A DNA stretch of 64,000 nucleotides from Methanosarcina mazei S-6 (GTDB lineage: Archaea; Halobacteriota; Methanosarcinia; Methanosarcinales; Methanosarcinaceae), in NCBI RefSeq assembly GCF_000970205.1, contig NZ_CP009512.1, positions 3,658,001-3,722,000 of the forward strand. Reading direction: 5' to 3'. Position numbers and translations under genes: made by a program. This document shows, one piece after another, positions 47,559 to 57,211 of this stretch; position 1 is the stretch's first letter, and every line of letters begins with the position of its first letter. The notes under the pieces were generated by a model. The model made no database searches, was not told the DNA's origin, and saw only the letters and a list, made by a program, of their open reading frames with translations.

Positions 47559-48395
47559 CGCTGTCCCTAAATCTGTTTTTATCAAAAGTAGTTGTATTTA
47601 AATGATTCCAATTATGGCTTTATGAAGCGGGAATATAATCATATTAATAATGACAATAAATTGAAATCATTTCAAATACGCAATTCCTATAAAAAAGCAA
47701 ACATTTTTCAGAAATATTATTTGAGAGCTTATTCCAGAACCTATTTTTCCTACATCGGTAAAAGTTTCAGAACTATTTTCATCATCTGTAGCTCGATTGA
47801 TTATTCTATATTCAAGATTCAAAGAGCCGGGATTTTAAAGACTTCATTTTCTAATGATTTGGCTATTGCTTCGAGGAAAGATTTTCAAGGAAGGATTTTC
47901 AAGGAAGGATTTCCGAGGAAAGATTTTCAAGGAAGGATTTTCGAGGAAGGATTTTCGAGGAAGGATTTTAGGGGAAGGATTTTGCGTCCGGTTGTGAAAC
48001 TTTAAGTTAGAATTTAAGCTTCTTCTTCAAGAGCAATTACATAGACAGGTATACATTTTCTCTTAAACCTGAAGGAATGACTCAATAAAAGCTGAAGATT
48101 AAAGAAGAAACTGACAAAGGTTATTAATTAAAACATTAAAAATAATTTTTGAAAAATTTCTCGTCAGATGTTATGGAAAAGACCAGAAAATAATACACAA
48201 ATGAGCCAATATCACCTGTTTTTCCGGCTTTTCACTCTATCTGACTAATATGATACCATCAATATCTCTGAAATACTATTTAACTAATATTAGCTCAATG
48301 AGATAACTATTTATAGAAAGTGTTTGTACTTACTATCAAACAAAGTGCAATCAAAAAGAACTTTACAGTGGGGAGAAAAACAGTAGGTGGAATAT
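47559..48395. other. Long intergenic region with a tandem repeat
   Basis: This region of 837 bases holds the 14-nt repeat at 47873-47984. A 137-codon rightward frame through it has no ribosome site and gets its apparent coding only from the repeat. TATA-like ACTATTTATAG near 48306-48316 probably serves the small membrane gene. Confidence 0.5.
47873..47984. repeat. Tandem repeat, about 14 nt x 8
   Basis: Eight units of GAGGAAGGATTTTC with small changes (AAGG or CGAGG joins) run through 47873-47984. The unit length varies 13-15, which shifts the frame and argues against coding. Confidence 0.8.
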
Positions 48396-48602
48396 ATGAA
48401 ACAGAATGAGGTATATTTCAGGCAGTTTGACAGCGCAATAGGTTATGATGGTGCTGTAATTCACGGGGGAAACAGCGTTGAAGTTCGGATAATGAGATGT
48501 CTGAGCTCGCTTGGATTTTTCCTGTACGTGTTCCTGGCATCATTGCCAATAGCTTACGTACTGATAAAAATATCCTCAATGATCTTTGGAAAAATAATGT
48601 AA
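48396..48602 (+). CDS. Small single-span membrane protein
   Basis: The protein has 68 residues from ATG 48396, preceded by AGGTGG at 5 nt. A soluble N-terminal part (residues 1-32) is followed by one helix (SSLGFFLYVFLASLPIAYVLI) and a short basic end. No family is recognised. An inverted repeat CTGGAGAT...ATCTCCAG (about 48645-48704) follows and may terminate it. Confidence 0.6.
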   Translation: MKQNEVYFRQFDSAIGYDGAVIHGGNSVEVRIMRCLSSLGFFLYVFLASLPIAYVLIKISSMIFGKIM

Positions 48603-49207
48603 ATATTTATTTCCAGATAAAAAGGTACGATCCTTGAGGCTATACTGGAGATTGGGTTGCACAGCTCATCGATTACACATCACCTTTATCCGATCTCCAG
48701 CTTAACATTCTTTTATGGCTTTTTTATTGAGCAGCTTTTACGTCTTTTTTATTGAGCAGCCATTCTTTGAATTTGTCTTTATGTTCACCCCGGATATCGT
48801 GAAGAGCATTACCCGTTGTTCGTCAGAGTTCTTATGGTTTGCTTCCTCATCCACAGAGAAAGAAAGGACTGCATATCCGGCTCGTAAGACACAGTGCTTT
48901 ACCGCTTTTACCGCTTTTACCGCTTTTACCGCTTACTCCCCGCCCTCACACGGCGGAGTTCCTGAGTTCTAATCTCAGCGAGGCCATTTTTCGGTTTTGT
49001 TTTGATTCCCCTTATTTTCGGACTCAAAGAATGTACTGAGCTTCTTTTCCAATGTTTCTATCTTGCTTTGAGGCAGGATTTTTCTAAGGGATGTGTAGTT
49101 TTAAGTCCACAGTATTCCACAGTATAACTCTTACTCTTCTTAACGAAGATCTTCTTAAAGAAGAATTAAATAAACAGGATTATCATTTTACAAAGGAGGG
49201 AACAACT
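48603..49207. other. Intergenic with tRNA-Val relic
   Basis: This region holds the inverted repeat at 48645-48704 and the third tRNA-Val copy. Between 48990 and 49207 lies a T-rich leader for the acetyltransferase gene, with no further gene. Confidence 0.5.
48879..48986 (+). pseudogene. tRNA-Val relic, copy 3, with a 9-nt repeat insertion
   Basis: GGCTCGTAAGACACAGTGCTT is nearly the same as the start of copy 2. Next come four ACCGCTTTT units (48901-48935), then CCCTCACACGGCGGAG and CTGAGTTCTAATCTCAGCGAGGCC, the degenerate anticodon and T arm of tRNA-Val. The flank after it (ATTTTCGGACTC) resembles the flank after the real tRNA (ATTTTCGAACTC). Confidence 0.6.
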
Positions 49208-49792
49208 ATGGTTGAAATGACTGAAAAAGAAAAAGCAGCTCAGGGCTTATTATACAATGCATACTATGATGAAGAGCTGATCTCTCAACGGGCTTATTGC
49301 AAAGCAATTTGCTACGAGTATAATCAGCTTCATCCAGCAAAAATTGAGGAAAGGACAGCTTTAATTCAGAAACTCTTTGGCAAGACCGGAGGTTCTTTTC
49401 TTATTGAGCCGCCATTTATATGCGACTACGGTTACAACATCGAAATAGGCAGCAATTTCTATGCAAATCACAACTGCATCATCCTCGACGGAGCAAAGGT
49501 TGTTTTTGGGGATAATGTGATGATCGCTCCAAACTGCAGCTTCTACACAGCCGGGCATCCGCTTGATGTAGAACGTCGCAATGCAGGACTGGAATACGCT
49601 TATCCAGTAAAAGTCGGCAGCAATGTATGGATAGGCGGCAATGTTTCTGTACTTCCCGGAGTAACTATAGGGGATAATGCTGTCATAGGCGCCGGGAGTA
49701 TTGTGACAAAAGATATTCCTTCCGACGTTGTTGCTTTTGGGAATCCCTGCAGGGTTATTCGTGAGATTAGTGATGAAGATAAAAAATTTTAA
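49208..49792 (+). CDS. Maltose/galactoside O-acetyltransferase-type sugar acetyltransferase
   Basis: The protein has 194 residues from ATG 49208, which follows AAAGGAGGGA. The N-terminal Maa domain MTEKEKAAQGLLYNAYYDEELISQR is followed by a left-handed beta-helix of hexapeptide repeats (IGSNFYANHNCIILDGAKVVFGDNV, VWIGGNVSVLPGVTIGDNAVIGAGS). The catalytic His is in YTAGHPLD. It transfers acetyl from acetyl-CoA to a sugar. This type is usual in bacteria. A frame extension to 49091 has no support. Confidence 0.93.
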   Translation: MVEMTEKEKAAQGLLYNAYYDEELISQRAYCKAICYEYNQLHPAKIEERTALIQKLFGKTGGSFLIEPPFICDYGYNIEIGSNFYANHNCIILDGAKVVFGDNVMIAPNCSFYTAGHPLDVERRNAGLEYAYPVKVGSNVWIGGNVSVLPGVTIGDNAVIGAGSIVTKDIPSDVVAFGNPCRVIREISDEDKKF

Positions 49793-50032
49793 TCCTTTTT
49801 TTGCTTGAGCGTTTAAGTTCTATCCAAATAATAAGGAAAACGGAATTCAGAGAGGCTTTTAGAGTTTATAATACGCTTCTGGCTTTTAGAACTTATATTC
49901 TTACAATTTTATTAGCTTACATAGATAACAGGTCAGAGAATAATGATTAAGCAAACAGAGTATTATTATTGTTATTATTAATGATATTATTATTCCTTGT
50001 AATAACAGATTATTATTCTTTGTAATTTATGC

Positions 50033-50875
50033 TTACCGTTTAATCAGAGCGATATGTATGGACCCCCAGAGTATGCCCTTCATGTCGAGAAAAATATGTG
50101 TGTTATGATCTCTGGTCACAGGATATTTTATAGCACCTTTCAGATCATCCGTATCTGTGCTGAAATTGACAGGAAACAAAGGCTTCATATTCGTAGATGT
50201 CAGGAGATATTTTTCCAGTTCTTCACAGGTGAACATTTCGGAAAATATTTTGTAACGTCGAAGGAGATGATTGGGAAACCTGCCATACTTTTCGCGAGAC
50301 CTGTAAAGTTTTTCCAGTTCATTTCCTGCGTAAATTTCAGTTGCAATACTGGCGATTCCGCCGGGTTTTAACACTCTTTCAATCTCTTTCATACACTTCA
50401 CAGCTGCCTCTTTTCCTCCGAAGTGTTCAATCGAAGAGTAGCTGAATACGGCATCGAAAGTATTGTCTTCAAAATTAATGTCAGTGCCGCTCATAACCTG
50501 TACCCCGAGCCTTCTGCGGTTAAACTTACCTGGAGAAAAATGCTCAGGACCCGTTAACATGCTCGAATCTGCTTCCTTCCACCTCCCTGAAGTTATCGTA
50601 TACAGATCAGTGCAGAAAACATATTTTGCATGGTTTGTCAGATAAAAAACAGGTGCTTCGCTGCCGCTACCTATCCCCAGGATAACTGAGCCACTATCCA
50701 GCTTGCCTGTCTTTTTCAGTGAGAGCATTCCAATAGCCCATTCCCAATGTTTCCGATGGCGGTTTTTGAGCTTGACATCCTCTCCAGTTCCGGGATGAAG
50801 AATGTCCCGCATCATCTCTAATAATTCCGGATCGTTCCAGTCTGCCGTCGAACAAATCTTATTAAAGTTCTTCAT
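50033..50875 (-). CDS. Class I SAM-dependent methyltransferase
   Basis: The protein has 280 residues. The SAM loop SVILGIGSGSEAPVFYL, the acidic end FCTDLYTI and FDAVFSYSSIEHFGGKEAAVKCMKEIERVLKPGGIASIATE place it in the class I methyltransferases. The substrate is unknown; relatives of this layout often sit in glycan loci. It is monocistronic, followed by a short AT-rich gap (49793-50032). Confidence 0.82.
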   Translation of the reverse strand: MKNFNKICSTADWNDPELLEMMRDILHPGTGEDVKLKNRHRKHWEWAIGMLSLKKTGKLDSGSVILGIGSGSEAPVFYLTNHAKYVFCTDLYTITSGRWKEADSSMLTGPEHFSPGKFNRRRLGVQVMSGTDINFEDNTFDAVFSYSSIEHFGGKEAAVKCMKEIERVLKPGGIASIATEIYAGNELEKLYRSREKYGRFPNHLLRRYKIFSEMFTCEELEKYLLTSTNMKPLFPVNFSTDTDDLKGAIKYPVTRDHNTHIFLDMKGILWGSIHIALIKR

Positions 50876-51001
50876 GAAATTCCGACCTGTGATGTAATCC
50901 AGTCACTTATAATTCAGTAACTTGTAGATAACATGCTTGAATTATATAAAGAGTTTGCACTGGATCAAACTCCAGCTCGTCACAGGCGCAATAAGAAAAG
51001 A

Positions 51002-51092
51002 TGTTGTAGCTCGTCATATATTGTAACTCGTCACTATATTTGTAACTCGTTACTATATTGTAGTCCGTTACTGTATTGTAGTTCATCACAAA
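51002..51092. repeat. Tandem repeat, 18-19 nt x 5
   Basis: Units TTGTAACTCGTCACTATAT and variants begin at 51002, 51021, 51040, 51058 and 51076, upstream of the leftward methyltransferase and downstream of the leftward kinase. The surrounding 50876-51220 has no gene. Related single pieces (CCAGCTCGTCACAGG near 50972, TCAGTAACTTGTAG near 50915) extend the pattern. Confidence 0.8.
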
Positions 51093-51220
51093 CATAATAA
51101 AAAGGTAATATAAAACTCGGTATAAACGGATCTGGAAGAATTTATTGCTAGATTTGGGAATTCAACAGGATTCCGAAATTAAAATCTCAGCAAATCAAAT
51201 TTCCTTTTTTCGTTAGTTCT

Positions 51221-53767
51221 TTATTTCCTGAACCAGATAGTGAATTTTGTCCCGTGAACCCTTTTGAGATCTATACAGCCGCCTACCTGTTCAACAAGAA
51301 TATTTACAAGCTGGAGCCCGAGAGAATCTGAATTTGTAAAATCTATCTCTTCGGGAATACCTCTTCCGTTATCTTCTACGGCAAGTATGTAATGGAAGCT
51401 GTCTTTTTCATAAAAGCAGGGACCCGATGAAATATCATAGTTTGAAAATCTCTCTTTTTTGCAGAAACTTATGTGAATTTCACCTGCTTCTCCGGAAGGG
51501 AAAGCGTGTTTTAATGAATTTGATACCAGTTCGTTAACGATAATGCCAAGAGGAATTGCCGTATCAATATCAAGATGGATCTTCTCAAGGTCAAGCTTCA
51601 GGCTGACACCGCTGTTCCTGAGGCTATATAAGTCAAACAGGTCTGAAGTCAGATTCTGGATATAATCTGCAAAGTCGAGGGTGTCCAGTTCGTTTCCTTT
51701 ATAGAGCTCTTCGTGAATCAGAGCCATTGAAGCTACCCGGTTCTGGCTTTCCCGGAAAGATTCAAGGATTTTTGCATCACTGAATTTTTCAGATTCAAGA
51801 CTTAAGAGGGAAGAGATTACCTGCAGGTTATTCTTGATTCTGTGATGGATTTCTTTTATATGGGTTTCCTGTATTTTTTCCAGGGCTTCTTCAGCTTTCT
51901 TTCTCTCCGTGATATCCTGGATGATTCCCTTGGACCTAACAGGGGTATTATTCCGGTCAAAAATGAGTTCTTTTTCTGCATGGACTGTGCGTTCTTCCCC
52001 GTTATCCCTTATGATCCTGTAATCAATTCCATAGCGTTTCCCGGTAAAACTATTCCGGATAATGCCATCCACAAAATCCCGGTCATCCGGGTGAATGTAA
52101 TTCAAAAGCTCTTCATAATTTGCAGCGCTTTTTTGAGGGTCACGCCCGAAAATGTTGAAAAGTTCATCAGACCAGTGCACTTTGCCGGTTACAAGGTCCC
52201 AGTCCCAGTTTCCAATATGTGCCATTTTTTGAGCTTCAGAGAGACTTATCTCATTTTCCTTCAATGATTCATAAGCACTCTCAAGCTGGACAGTCCTCTC
52301 TTCAACCAGTTTTTCTAAATTATCATGTGCTTTCTTCAGGGCATCCTCTGCTTTTTTAAGTTCCGTAACATCACGCGCAGCAGCAAAGACCCCTATAACC
52401 TCTCCGGACTCGTCCCTGTAAACTGAAGCATTATACAGAACCTGGGTTACACGTCCGTCTTTATGCTGGATCTCAAGAGGATAATCCTTTACAAACCCTT
52501 TCAAAAATACATGCTGATAACCTTTTTTGGCTCTTTCAGGCTCAGTAAAATAGTCTGAGAAGTCCGTGCCTATGAGTTCGTCCCTTGAATAGCCGGTAAC
52601 AGTTTCAGTGGAATTATTAACATCAGTTATCTTCCCGTCCTGGCCGATAGTGACAAGCGGATCAGGACTGGCTTCAATCAAACTCCGGTTATAAATATTT
52701 GAGATCCTAAGAGCTTCTTCAACTTTTTTGCGTTCGGTGATGTCCTGTGTGATACCGAAACCGCCGGTTACCCCTCCGTTTCTGTCAAACTCAAGATATG
52801 CTTTTTCACGTACCCACTTAATTTTATTACCTACTACAATTCTGTGTTCGATGTCATATGGTTTCCCTCCCAGCCCCTCCTTCCATTTCCTATCGACATA
52901 TTCCCTGTCGTCCGAATAGACAGTTGAAAGAAAAAACTCATATGTCAGAGGAGTTCCTTTTGGTATGTCGAAAATACGGTGGGTTTCGTCAGACCATATC
53001 AATTCATTTTTACGCACATCAAGACGCCAGCTTCCGATATTTCCAACTGCCTGGGCGCGGTCCAGGTCTTCCCTGTTTTTCTGCAGTTCATTTACCAGGT
53101 TATTGCGTTCCATCAACGCCATGGAAAGCCTGATGTTGCTGTAACTCAGCTCGGAAAGCATGTTGGCAAACCCCATAAGGAAAGCCATGCCTGTATTCAC
53201 AGCCTCTCTGCTCAGGCGCGGCACTTTATCAAGAGCTGCTATATATTCCTCTTCATTAAAGCCATATTTTCTGGCTTGAGACCGGAAAAGTCCGTAGTCC
53301 AGAGGTTCATCCTCAAAAAAGAACTGCCCTGAAAAGATATTGCCTATATGATGACCGCCTACCATAATCGGGGTCACTATGTCCCACATATTGTTCCTGC
53401 ACCTGTACATCTTAAACTTCCCTGGAGAAACTCCCGAAGATAGCATGATGTCACTTGCTATGCAGTGCTTGCATGTCTCAGGGTGAACCCTGTGAAACCT
53501 GGTGCAGATATCCTGCCAGCCAACGCCTATCAGAACATTTCCTTTAAGATCGTTTAAGCCTATGGGAATGTTAGTGAGTTTGTAGAAATTGTCCATTAAA
53601 GGCTCAATAGCATGGACATTGATAATTTCAGTCAGCTCAAGGTCCTCTACCTTCTGAGAAGGTGAAAGACTGTCCTCCAGCTTCTGCCTGAAATACTGTT
53701 CACTCTGGTCCGGAGTTTCCTCAACACGTTTTATATCTATGCCAGAATTTTTCAGGTTCTCTTTCAT
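51221..53767 (-). CDS. Sensor histidine kinase with PocR and PAS domains
   Basis: The protein has 848 residues, with no membrane segment. Order: PocR-type ligand domain (about 35-210, with the cysteine set CTRFHRVHPETCKHC and FKMYRCRNNMWD), PAS (about 235-350), PAS (about 360-475), coiled coil, PAS (about 515-635), HisKA_2 dimerisation box with the phospho-acceptor HIKEIHHRIKNNLQVISSLLSLE (about 647), and HATPase with NELVSNSLKHAF and EDNGRGIPEE. It is a cytoplasmic two-component sensor; PocR domains are thought to bind small hydrocarbon ligands. No response regulator is adjacent. Confidence 0.93.
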   Translation of the reverse strand: MKENLKNSGIDIKRVEETPDQSEQYFRQKLEDSLSPSQKVEDLELTEIINVHAIEPLMDNFYKLTNIPIGLNDLKGNVLIGVGWQDICTRFHRVHPETCKHCIASDIMLSSGVSPGKFKMYRCRNNMWDIVTPIMVGGHHIGNIFSGQFFFEDEPLDYGLFRSQARKYGFNEEEYIAALDKVPRLSREAVNTGMAFLMGFANMLSELSYSNIRLSMALMERNNLVNELQKNREDLDRAQAVGNIGSWRLDVRKNELIWSDETHRIFDIPKGTPLTYEFFLSTVYSDDREYVDRKWKEGLGGKPYDIEHRIVVGNKIKWVREKAYLEFDRNGGVTGGFGITQDITERKKVEEALRISNIYNRSLIEASPDPLVTIGQDGKITDVNNSTETVTGYSRDELIGTDFSDYFTEPERAKKGYQHVFLKGFVKDYPLEIQHKDGRVTQVLYNASVYRDESGEVIGVFAAARDVTELKKAEDALKKAHDNLEKLVEERTVQLESAYESLKENEISLSEAQKMAHIGNWDWDLVTGKVHWSDELFNIFGRDPQKSAANYEELLNYIHPDDRDFVDGIIRNSFTGKRYGIDYRIIRDNGEERTVHAEKELIFDRNNTPVRSKGIIQDITERKKAEEALEKIQETHIKEIHHRIKNNLQVISSLLSLESEKFSDAKILESFRESQNRVASMALIHEELYKGNELDTLDFADYIQNLTSDLFDLYSLRNSGVSLKLDLEKIHLDIDTAIPLGIIVNELVSNSLKHAFPSGEAGEIHISFCKKERFSNYDISSGPCFYEKDSFHYILAVEDNGRGIPEEIDFTNSDSLGLQLVNILVEQVGGCIDLKRVHGTKFTIWFRK

Positions 53768-54442
53768 TTCATATCTTCCCCGATCTTGAAGGGTTCACCC
53801 TGTCTATCGCAGCCAGCAACAGAACCCGGTTATCTATTTTCCAGGTAGATAGTATCTGTTTGCGGTTATCACCTATATAATTTATAAGTTTTTATATAAA
53901 AATAACATTTGATTTTATTCAACAGCTGCCAATTTAGAAGTTGTCCAGTAAGTTGTGTATGCTTTTAGAACCGCAATAAAAACAGAATCATTTATAAAGT
54001 TTAAAAAAACAGGAAAAAAGAATAAATAGGCTTTAATTTTTGTAACAGGGTTATTATTGCCTTAACCGCCTCTCATTCTTAAAGCAATTTTTAATATTGA
54101 ATTGAGGCCTGCAATTAGAACTCATAATAAAATTAGTATATAATTAAAGGTTGGAAAATATTTTATTCGCAAAATTATATAATTGCTTAGCCTCTTTATT
54201 AATTTATCACATAATTAGCCGGCCAAAGAGCCCGGATCTGGATTAATGTGACTTTAGTAATAGATGATTCAGATGTAATTACAGAATATTACAGAACCTG
54301 ATATTACAGAATAATGTAGGACCCGAAAAATACAGAATAATGTAGGACCCGAAAAATACAGAATATTATAGAACCCGAAAAATATCCAGAGTATATAAAC
54401 TGTATATTAATTTGAAAAAGAAAGATAACTGGGGGAAAATAA
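53768..54442. other. Intergenic with direct repeats upstream of the surface protein gene
   Basis: This stretch holds 675 bases. The 26-nt repeats at 54279-54382 and a TATA-like GTATATAAACTG (54391-54402) lie near the surface-protein start. The kinase promoter lies on the other strand near 53875-53900 (TTTATAAG-type). No gene is seen. Confidence 0.5.
54279..54382. repeat. Tandem repeat, about 26 nt x 4
   Basis: Units of TACAGAATAATGTAGGACCC followed by GAAAAA begin at about 54304, 54331 and 54357, with a more diverged first unit from 54279. The middle units are identical. They end just before the TATA box of the downstream gene. Confidence 0.8.
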
Positions 54443-55453
54443 ATGGGAAATAAGGGGAAGCTATGTTCAATAGCTTTAGCTTCATCAGTCCTGGTTTTTG
54501 TTTTTTTGGTTTTGATCTCAGCCGCAGCTTCCGCGGCTCAAATTACGAAAATCGGAACCGGATACGACCCTGCTGTTTATGGTGATAAGGTGGTGTGGAC
54601 AAACGGGGTCGTTATTCATCTATACGACCTGACAAACAGAACAGGCATCAGGTTTAGCTCTTCCGGGGCATCCAGTCCGGATATTTATGAAAACAAAATA
54701 GTGTGGCATGATGAAAGTATTGGAACTCCAAGGATTGCTGTTTACGATATTCCGACAGCCACGAAAAGTTACATCACGCAGGAAGTAGACCAGTACAGCA
54801 GACCTGCTATTTATGACAACAGAATTGTCTGGAGCGCAAACGATAGCGTGTATCTGAGGGACATATCCAATTCCACACAGGAAAAAATAGGAAATGGCAC
54901 CAATCCCGACATATATGGCACCAAGGTAGTGTATTACTCATATTCAGAAGACCCGGAAGCGGATATAACTATCAGGATGTATGACATTGACACCGGGGAA
55001 AGAAAAACTGTCGTTTCATACGGAGACCCAAACATACCGCGCATATGGGACACGAGGGTCATCTGGTCTGACGTATATAATCATCAGGGATATATTGCGA
55101 TGTATGATATATTAACAGAGAATATCACAGACGTTACACACCCACTTGACACCGACCCGGATGGAAATGAATACGGCGCCAGCACAGGGACACATGTTTC
55201 CATACAGGATGATAAAATTGTATACAATAAATGTGTTGATGATTATGAAGGCAAACCCGGGGTGTACCTGTATAACATATCTGCAGGACAAAGCACACTG
55301 ATATACGGTTATCCTGAAGAAGTTTATACAACACCGGAAGTGTACAATAATACTATTGTATGGGGACTGGACAGGAACTATGTTGATGGTACGTCTGGCA
55401 ATGATATCTATTTATGCGACCTCGCAGCCGGACCGGAAATCTCACAAACATAA
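54443..55453 (+). CDS. Secreted beta-propeller-like surface protein
   Basis: The protein has 336 residues. A signal peptide (ALASSVLVFVFLVLISAAASAA) is followed by six or so repeats of the pattern PDIYxxKIVWxx...IxxYDI, as in the TolB/WD-like surface propellers common in Methanosarcina. Many sequons (NST, NDS, NIT) fit S-layer style glycosylation. Relatives often carry C-terminal PKD or anchor domains; this one stops right after the propeller, so it is short or secreted free. GGGGG precedes ATG 54443. Confidence 0.82.
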   Translation: MGNKGKLCSIALASSVLVFVFLVLISAAASAAQITKIGTGYDPAVYGDKVVWTNGVVIHLYDLTNRTGIRFSSSGASSPDIYENKIVWHDESIGTPRIAVYDIPTATKSYITQEVDQYSRPAIYDNRIVWSANDSVYLRDISNSTQEKIGNGTNPDIYGTKVVYYSYSEDPEADITIRMYDIDTGERKTVVSYGDPNIPRIWDTRVIWSDVYNHQGYIAMYDILTENITDVTHPLDTDPDGNEYGASTGTHVSIQDDKIVYNKCVDDYEGKPGVYLYNISAGQSTLIYGYPEEVYTTPEVYNNTIVWGLDRNYVDGTSGNDIYLCDLAAGPEISQT

Positions 55454-55466
55454 GTGGTGACGGCAG

Positions 55467-55541
55467 GTGGTGGATATCCACCACAACATTTTATTGAAAA
55501 TCACAACATTTTGTTGAAAACCACAACATTTTATTGAAAAA
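55467..55541 (+). terminator. Palindrome and 20-nt repeats after the surface protein gene
   Basis: A perfect 18-bp palindrome GTGGTGGATATCCACCAC (55467-55484), 13 nt after the stop, leads into three copies of CACAACATTTTATTGAAAAT (55482, 55502, 55522). The stem plus ATTTTATTG tracts fit a terminator or RNA-processing site. Confidence 0.5.
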
Positions 55542-55636
55542 TGAATTCCGGATCTGGCGATGATAAAAAGAATATCAGAGCATTTTTAATCTTCAGACAT
55601 ATTGATCTTTTCCTTCAGGCAGATGAGGAATTTATT

Positions 55637-57133
55637 TTAATTCTCTTCACTTTCTCCGTTGATCGTGGCCATAATCTCCTTGAAACTTGCCAGTGAAGCT
55701 TCCATATTCTCAATTATCTCGTTTGCAAGAATATCCGGGTCAGGGAGATTGTCGAGGTCAGCAAGGCTTTTGTCCTTGAGCCAGAAAATGTCCAGATTTG
55801 TTTTGTCCCTTGCTATTATTTCGTCATAGCTGAACTTCCTGAACCTGCCCTCGGGAGATTCTTCACTCCAGGTCTCTTTCCGATTGAAGCGGTTTTCCGG
55901 GTTGTAGCATCTGATAAAATCTTCGAGGTCGGAATACTTCAGAGGGTTCTTTTTCAATGTGTGGTGCACATTTGTGCGGTAGTCGTAGATCCACACTTCT
56001 TTTGTCCAGGGCTCTTTTGATGCGGGTTTTGCTTCAAAGAAAAGCACATTTGCTTTTACGCCGTTTGCATAGAAGATGCCTGTCGGCAGGCGCAGGATTG
56101 TGTGCAGGTCTGTGGTTTCGAGAAGCTTCTTGCGAATGGTCTCTCCTGCTCCGCCTTCAAAGAGAACGTTGTCAGGAAGAACGACTGCTGCCTGCCCACC
56201 GGTCTTGAGGATCGTGTGGATGTGCTGCAAAAAGTTGAGCTGCTTGTTGCTTGTGGTTGTCCAGAAGTCCTGGCGGTTGTAAGTGAGTTCTTCTTTTTCC
56301 TGCTCGCCTTCTTCGTTTGTGAAGGTCATGCTGCTCTTTTTTCCGAAAGGCGGGTTTGTGAGGATGTAATCGTAACGGTAACCTGGATCTGCTATGAGAG
56401 CATCGGAATTGGAAATCATTGGTTCCCCGTCTATTTCCCCGATGTTGTGCAGGAACATGTTCATCAGGGCAAGCCGTCTTGTCCCTGCGACGATTTCATT
56501 GCCCCCGAAAGTTTTGTTTTTCAGGAAGCGGCTCTGGTCCCTGTCCAGCCGGTGGTGCGAGGTAAGGAAGTCGTAAGCTGCCAGAAAAAACCCGCCTGTG
56601 CCGCAGCAGGGGTCTCCGATTGTTTTCATGGGTTCGGGCTGGAGGCACTGCACCATAACCTTAATAAGAGGCCTGGGAGTGAAGTACTGCCCGGCTCCGC
56701 TTTTCGTGTCTTCGGCATTCTTTTGCAGGAGCCCTTCGTAGATTTCCCCTTTTGTGTCCACACCCATCATGACCCAGCTTTCCTTGTCGATCATATCAAT
56801 GATCTTGTAGAGCATGGCAGGGTCGCTGACCTTGTTCTGGGATTTGAGGAAGATCTGCCCGAGCATCCCGGGCTTTTGCCCAAGCTCTTCGAGAAGCTCC
56901 CTGTAATGGGTATCGAGTTCTGCCCCTCGCTGCTGTTTCAATCTGTCCCACGTGTATTCTTCGGGGATGCCGATATTTCTGTTGTAGGGCGGCTTCCTGT
57001 ATTCTTCCGCCATTTTAAGGAATATGAGGTAGGTCAACTGTTCCAGATAATCTCCGTAGCTCACGCCCCCGTCCCTGAGGACGTTGCAGAAGCTCCAGAC
57101 TTTGGAAACGATGGATGAGGTGTTTTCAGACAT
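55637..57133 (-). CDS. hsdM: Type I restriction-modification DNA methyltransferase subunit
   Basis: The protein has 498 residues. The HsdM N-terminal helical domain begins SSIVSKVWSFCNVLRDGGVSYGDYLEQLTYLIFLKMAEE. The methylase has SAM motif GDPCCGTGGFFLAAYDFL and catalytic DYILTNPPFGKKSS (NPPF), so it is an adenine N6-methyltransferase. It works with HsdS, encoded upstream on the same strand. No hsdR is seen in the window. The 3' flank to 55542 is short and empty. Confidence 0.96.
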   Translation of the reverse strand: MSENTSSIVSKVWSFCNVLRDGGVSYGDYLEQLTYLIFLKMAEEYRKPPYNRNIGIPEEYTWDRLKQQRGAELDTHYRELLEELGQKPGMLGQIFLKSQNKVSDPAMLYKIIDMIDKESWVMMGVDTKGEIYEGLLQKNAEDTKSGAGQYFTPRPLIKVMVQCLQPEPMKTIGDPCCGTGGFFLAAYDFLTSHHRLDRDQSRFLKNKTFGGNEIVAGTRRLALMNMFLHNIGEIDGEPMISNSDALIADPGYRYDYILTNPPFGKKSSMTFTNEEGEQEKEELTYNRQDFWTTTSNKQLNFLQHIHTILKTGGQAAVVLPDNVLFEGGAGETIRKKLLETTDLHTILRLPTGIFYANGVKANVLFFEAKPASKEPWTKEVWIYDYRTNVHHTLKKNPLKYSDLEDFIRCYNPENRFNRKETWSEESPEGRFRKFSYDEIIARDKTNLDIFWLKDKSLADLDNLPDPDILANEIIENMEASLASFKEIMATINGESEEN

Positions 57134-57211
57134 GATTTGGATCCTTGAGATGAGAGTAATATTTTTGTTTTTGCTTCCTTAAGAAAATTTATTTTCAATA
57201 TCTATTGCCAT

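Noticed and set aside
47592-48005. 137-codon frame through the 14-nt repeat at 47.9 kb
   Set aside because: No ribosome site, low complexity, and the repeat unit length varies in a way that would shift frame.
51002-51092. CRISPR array suspected from repeated CTCGTCACTATAT units
   Set aside because: The units are directly adjacent with no spacers and are too short; it is a simple tandem repeat. No CRISPR array or cas gene was seen anywhere in the window.
56102-57118. 338-codon plus-strand frame opposite hsdM
   Set aside because: It is entirely antisense to hsdM, whose motifs are complete; no ribosome site or family match.
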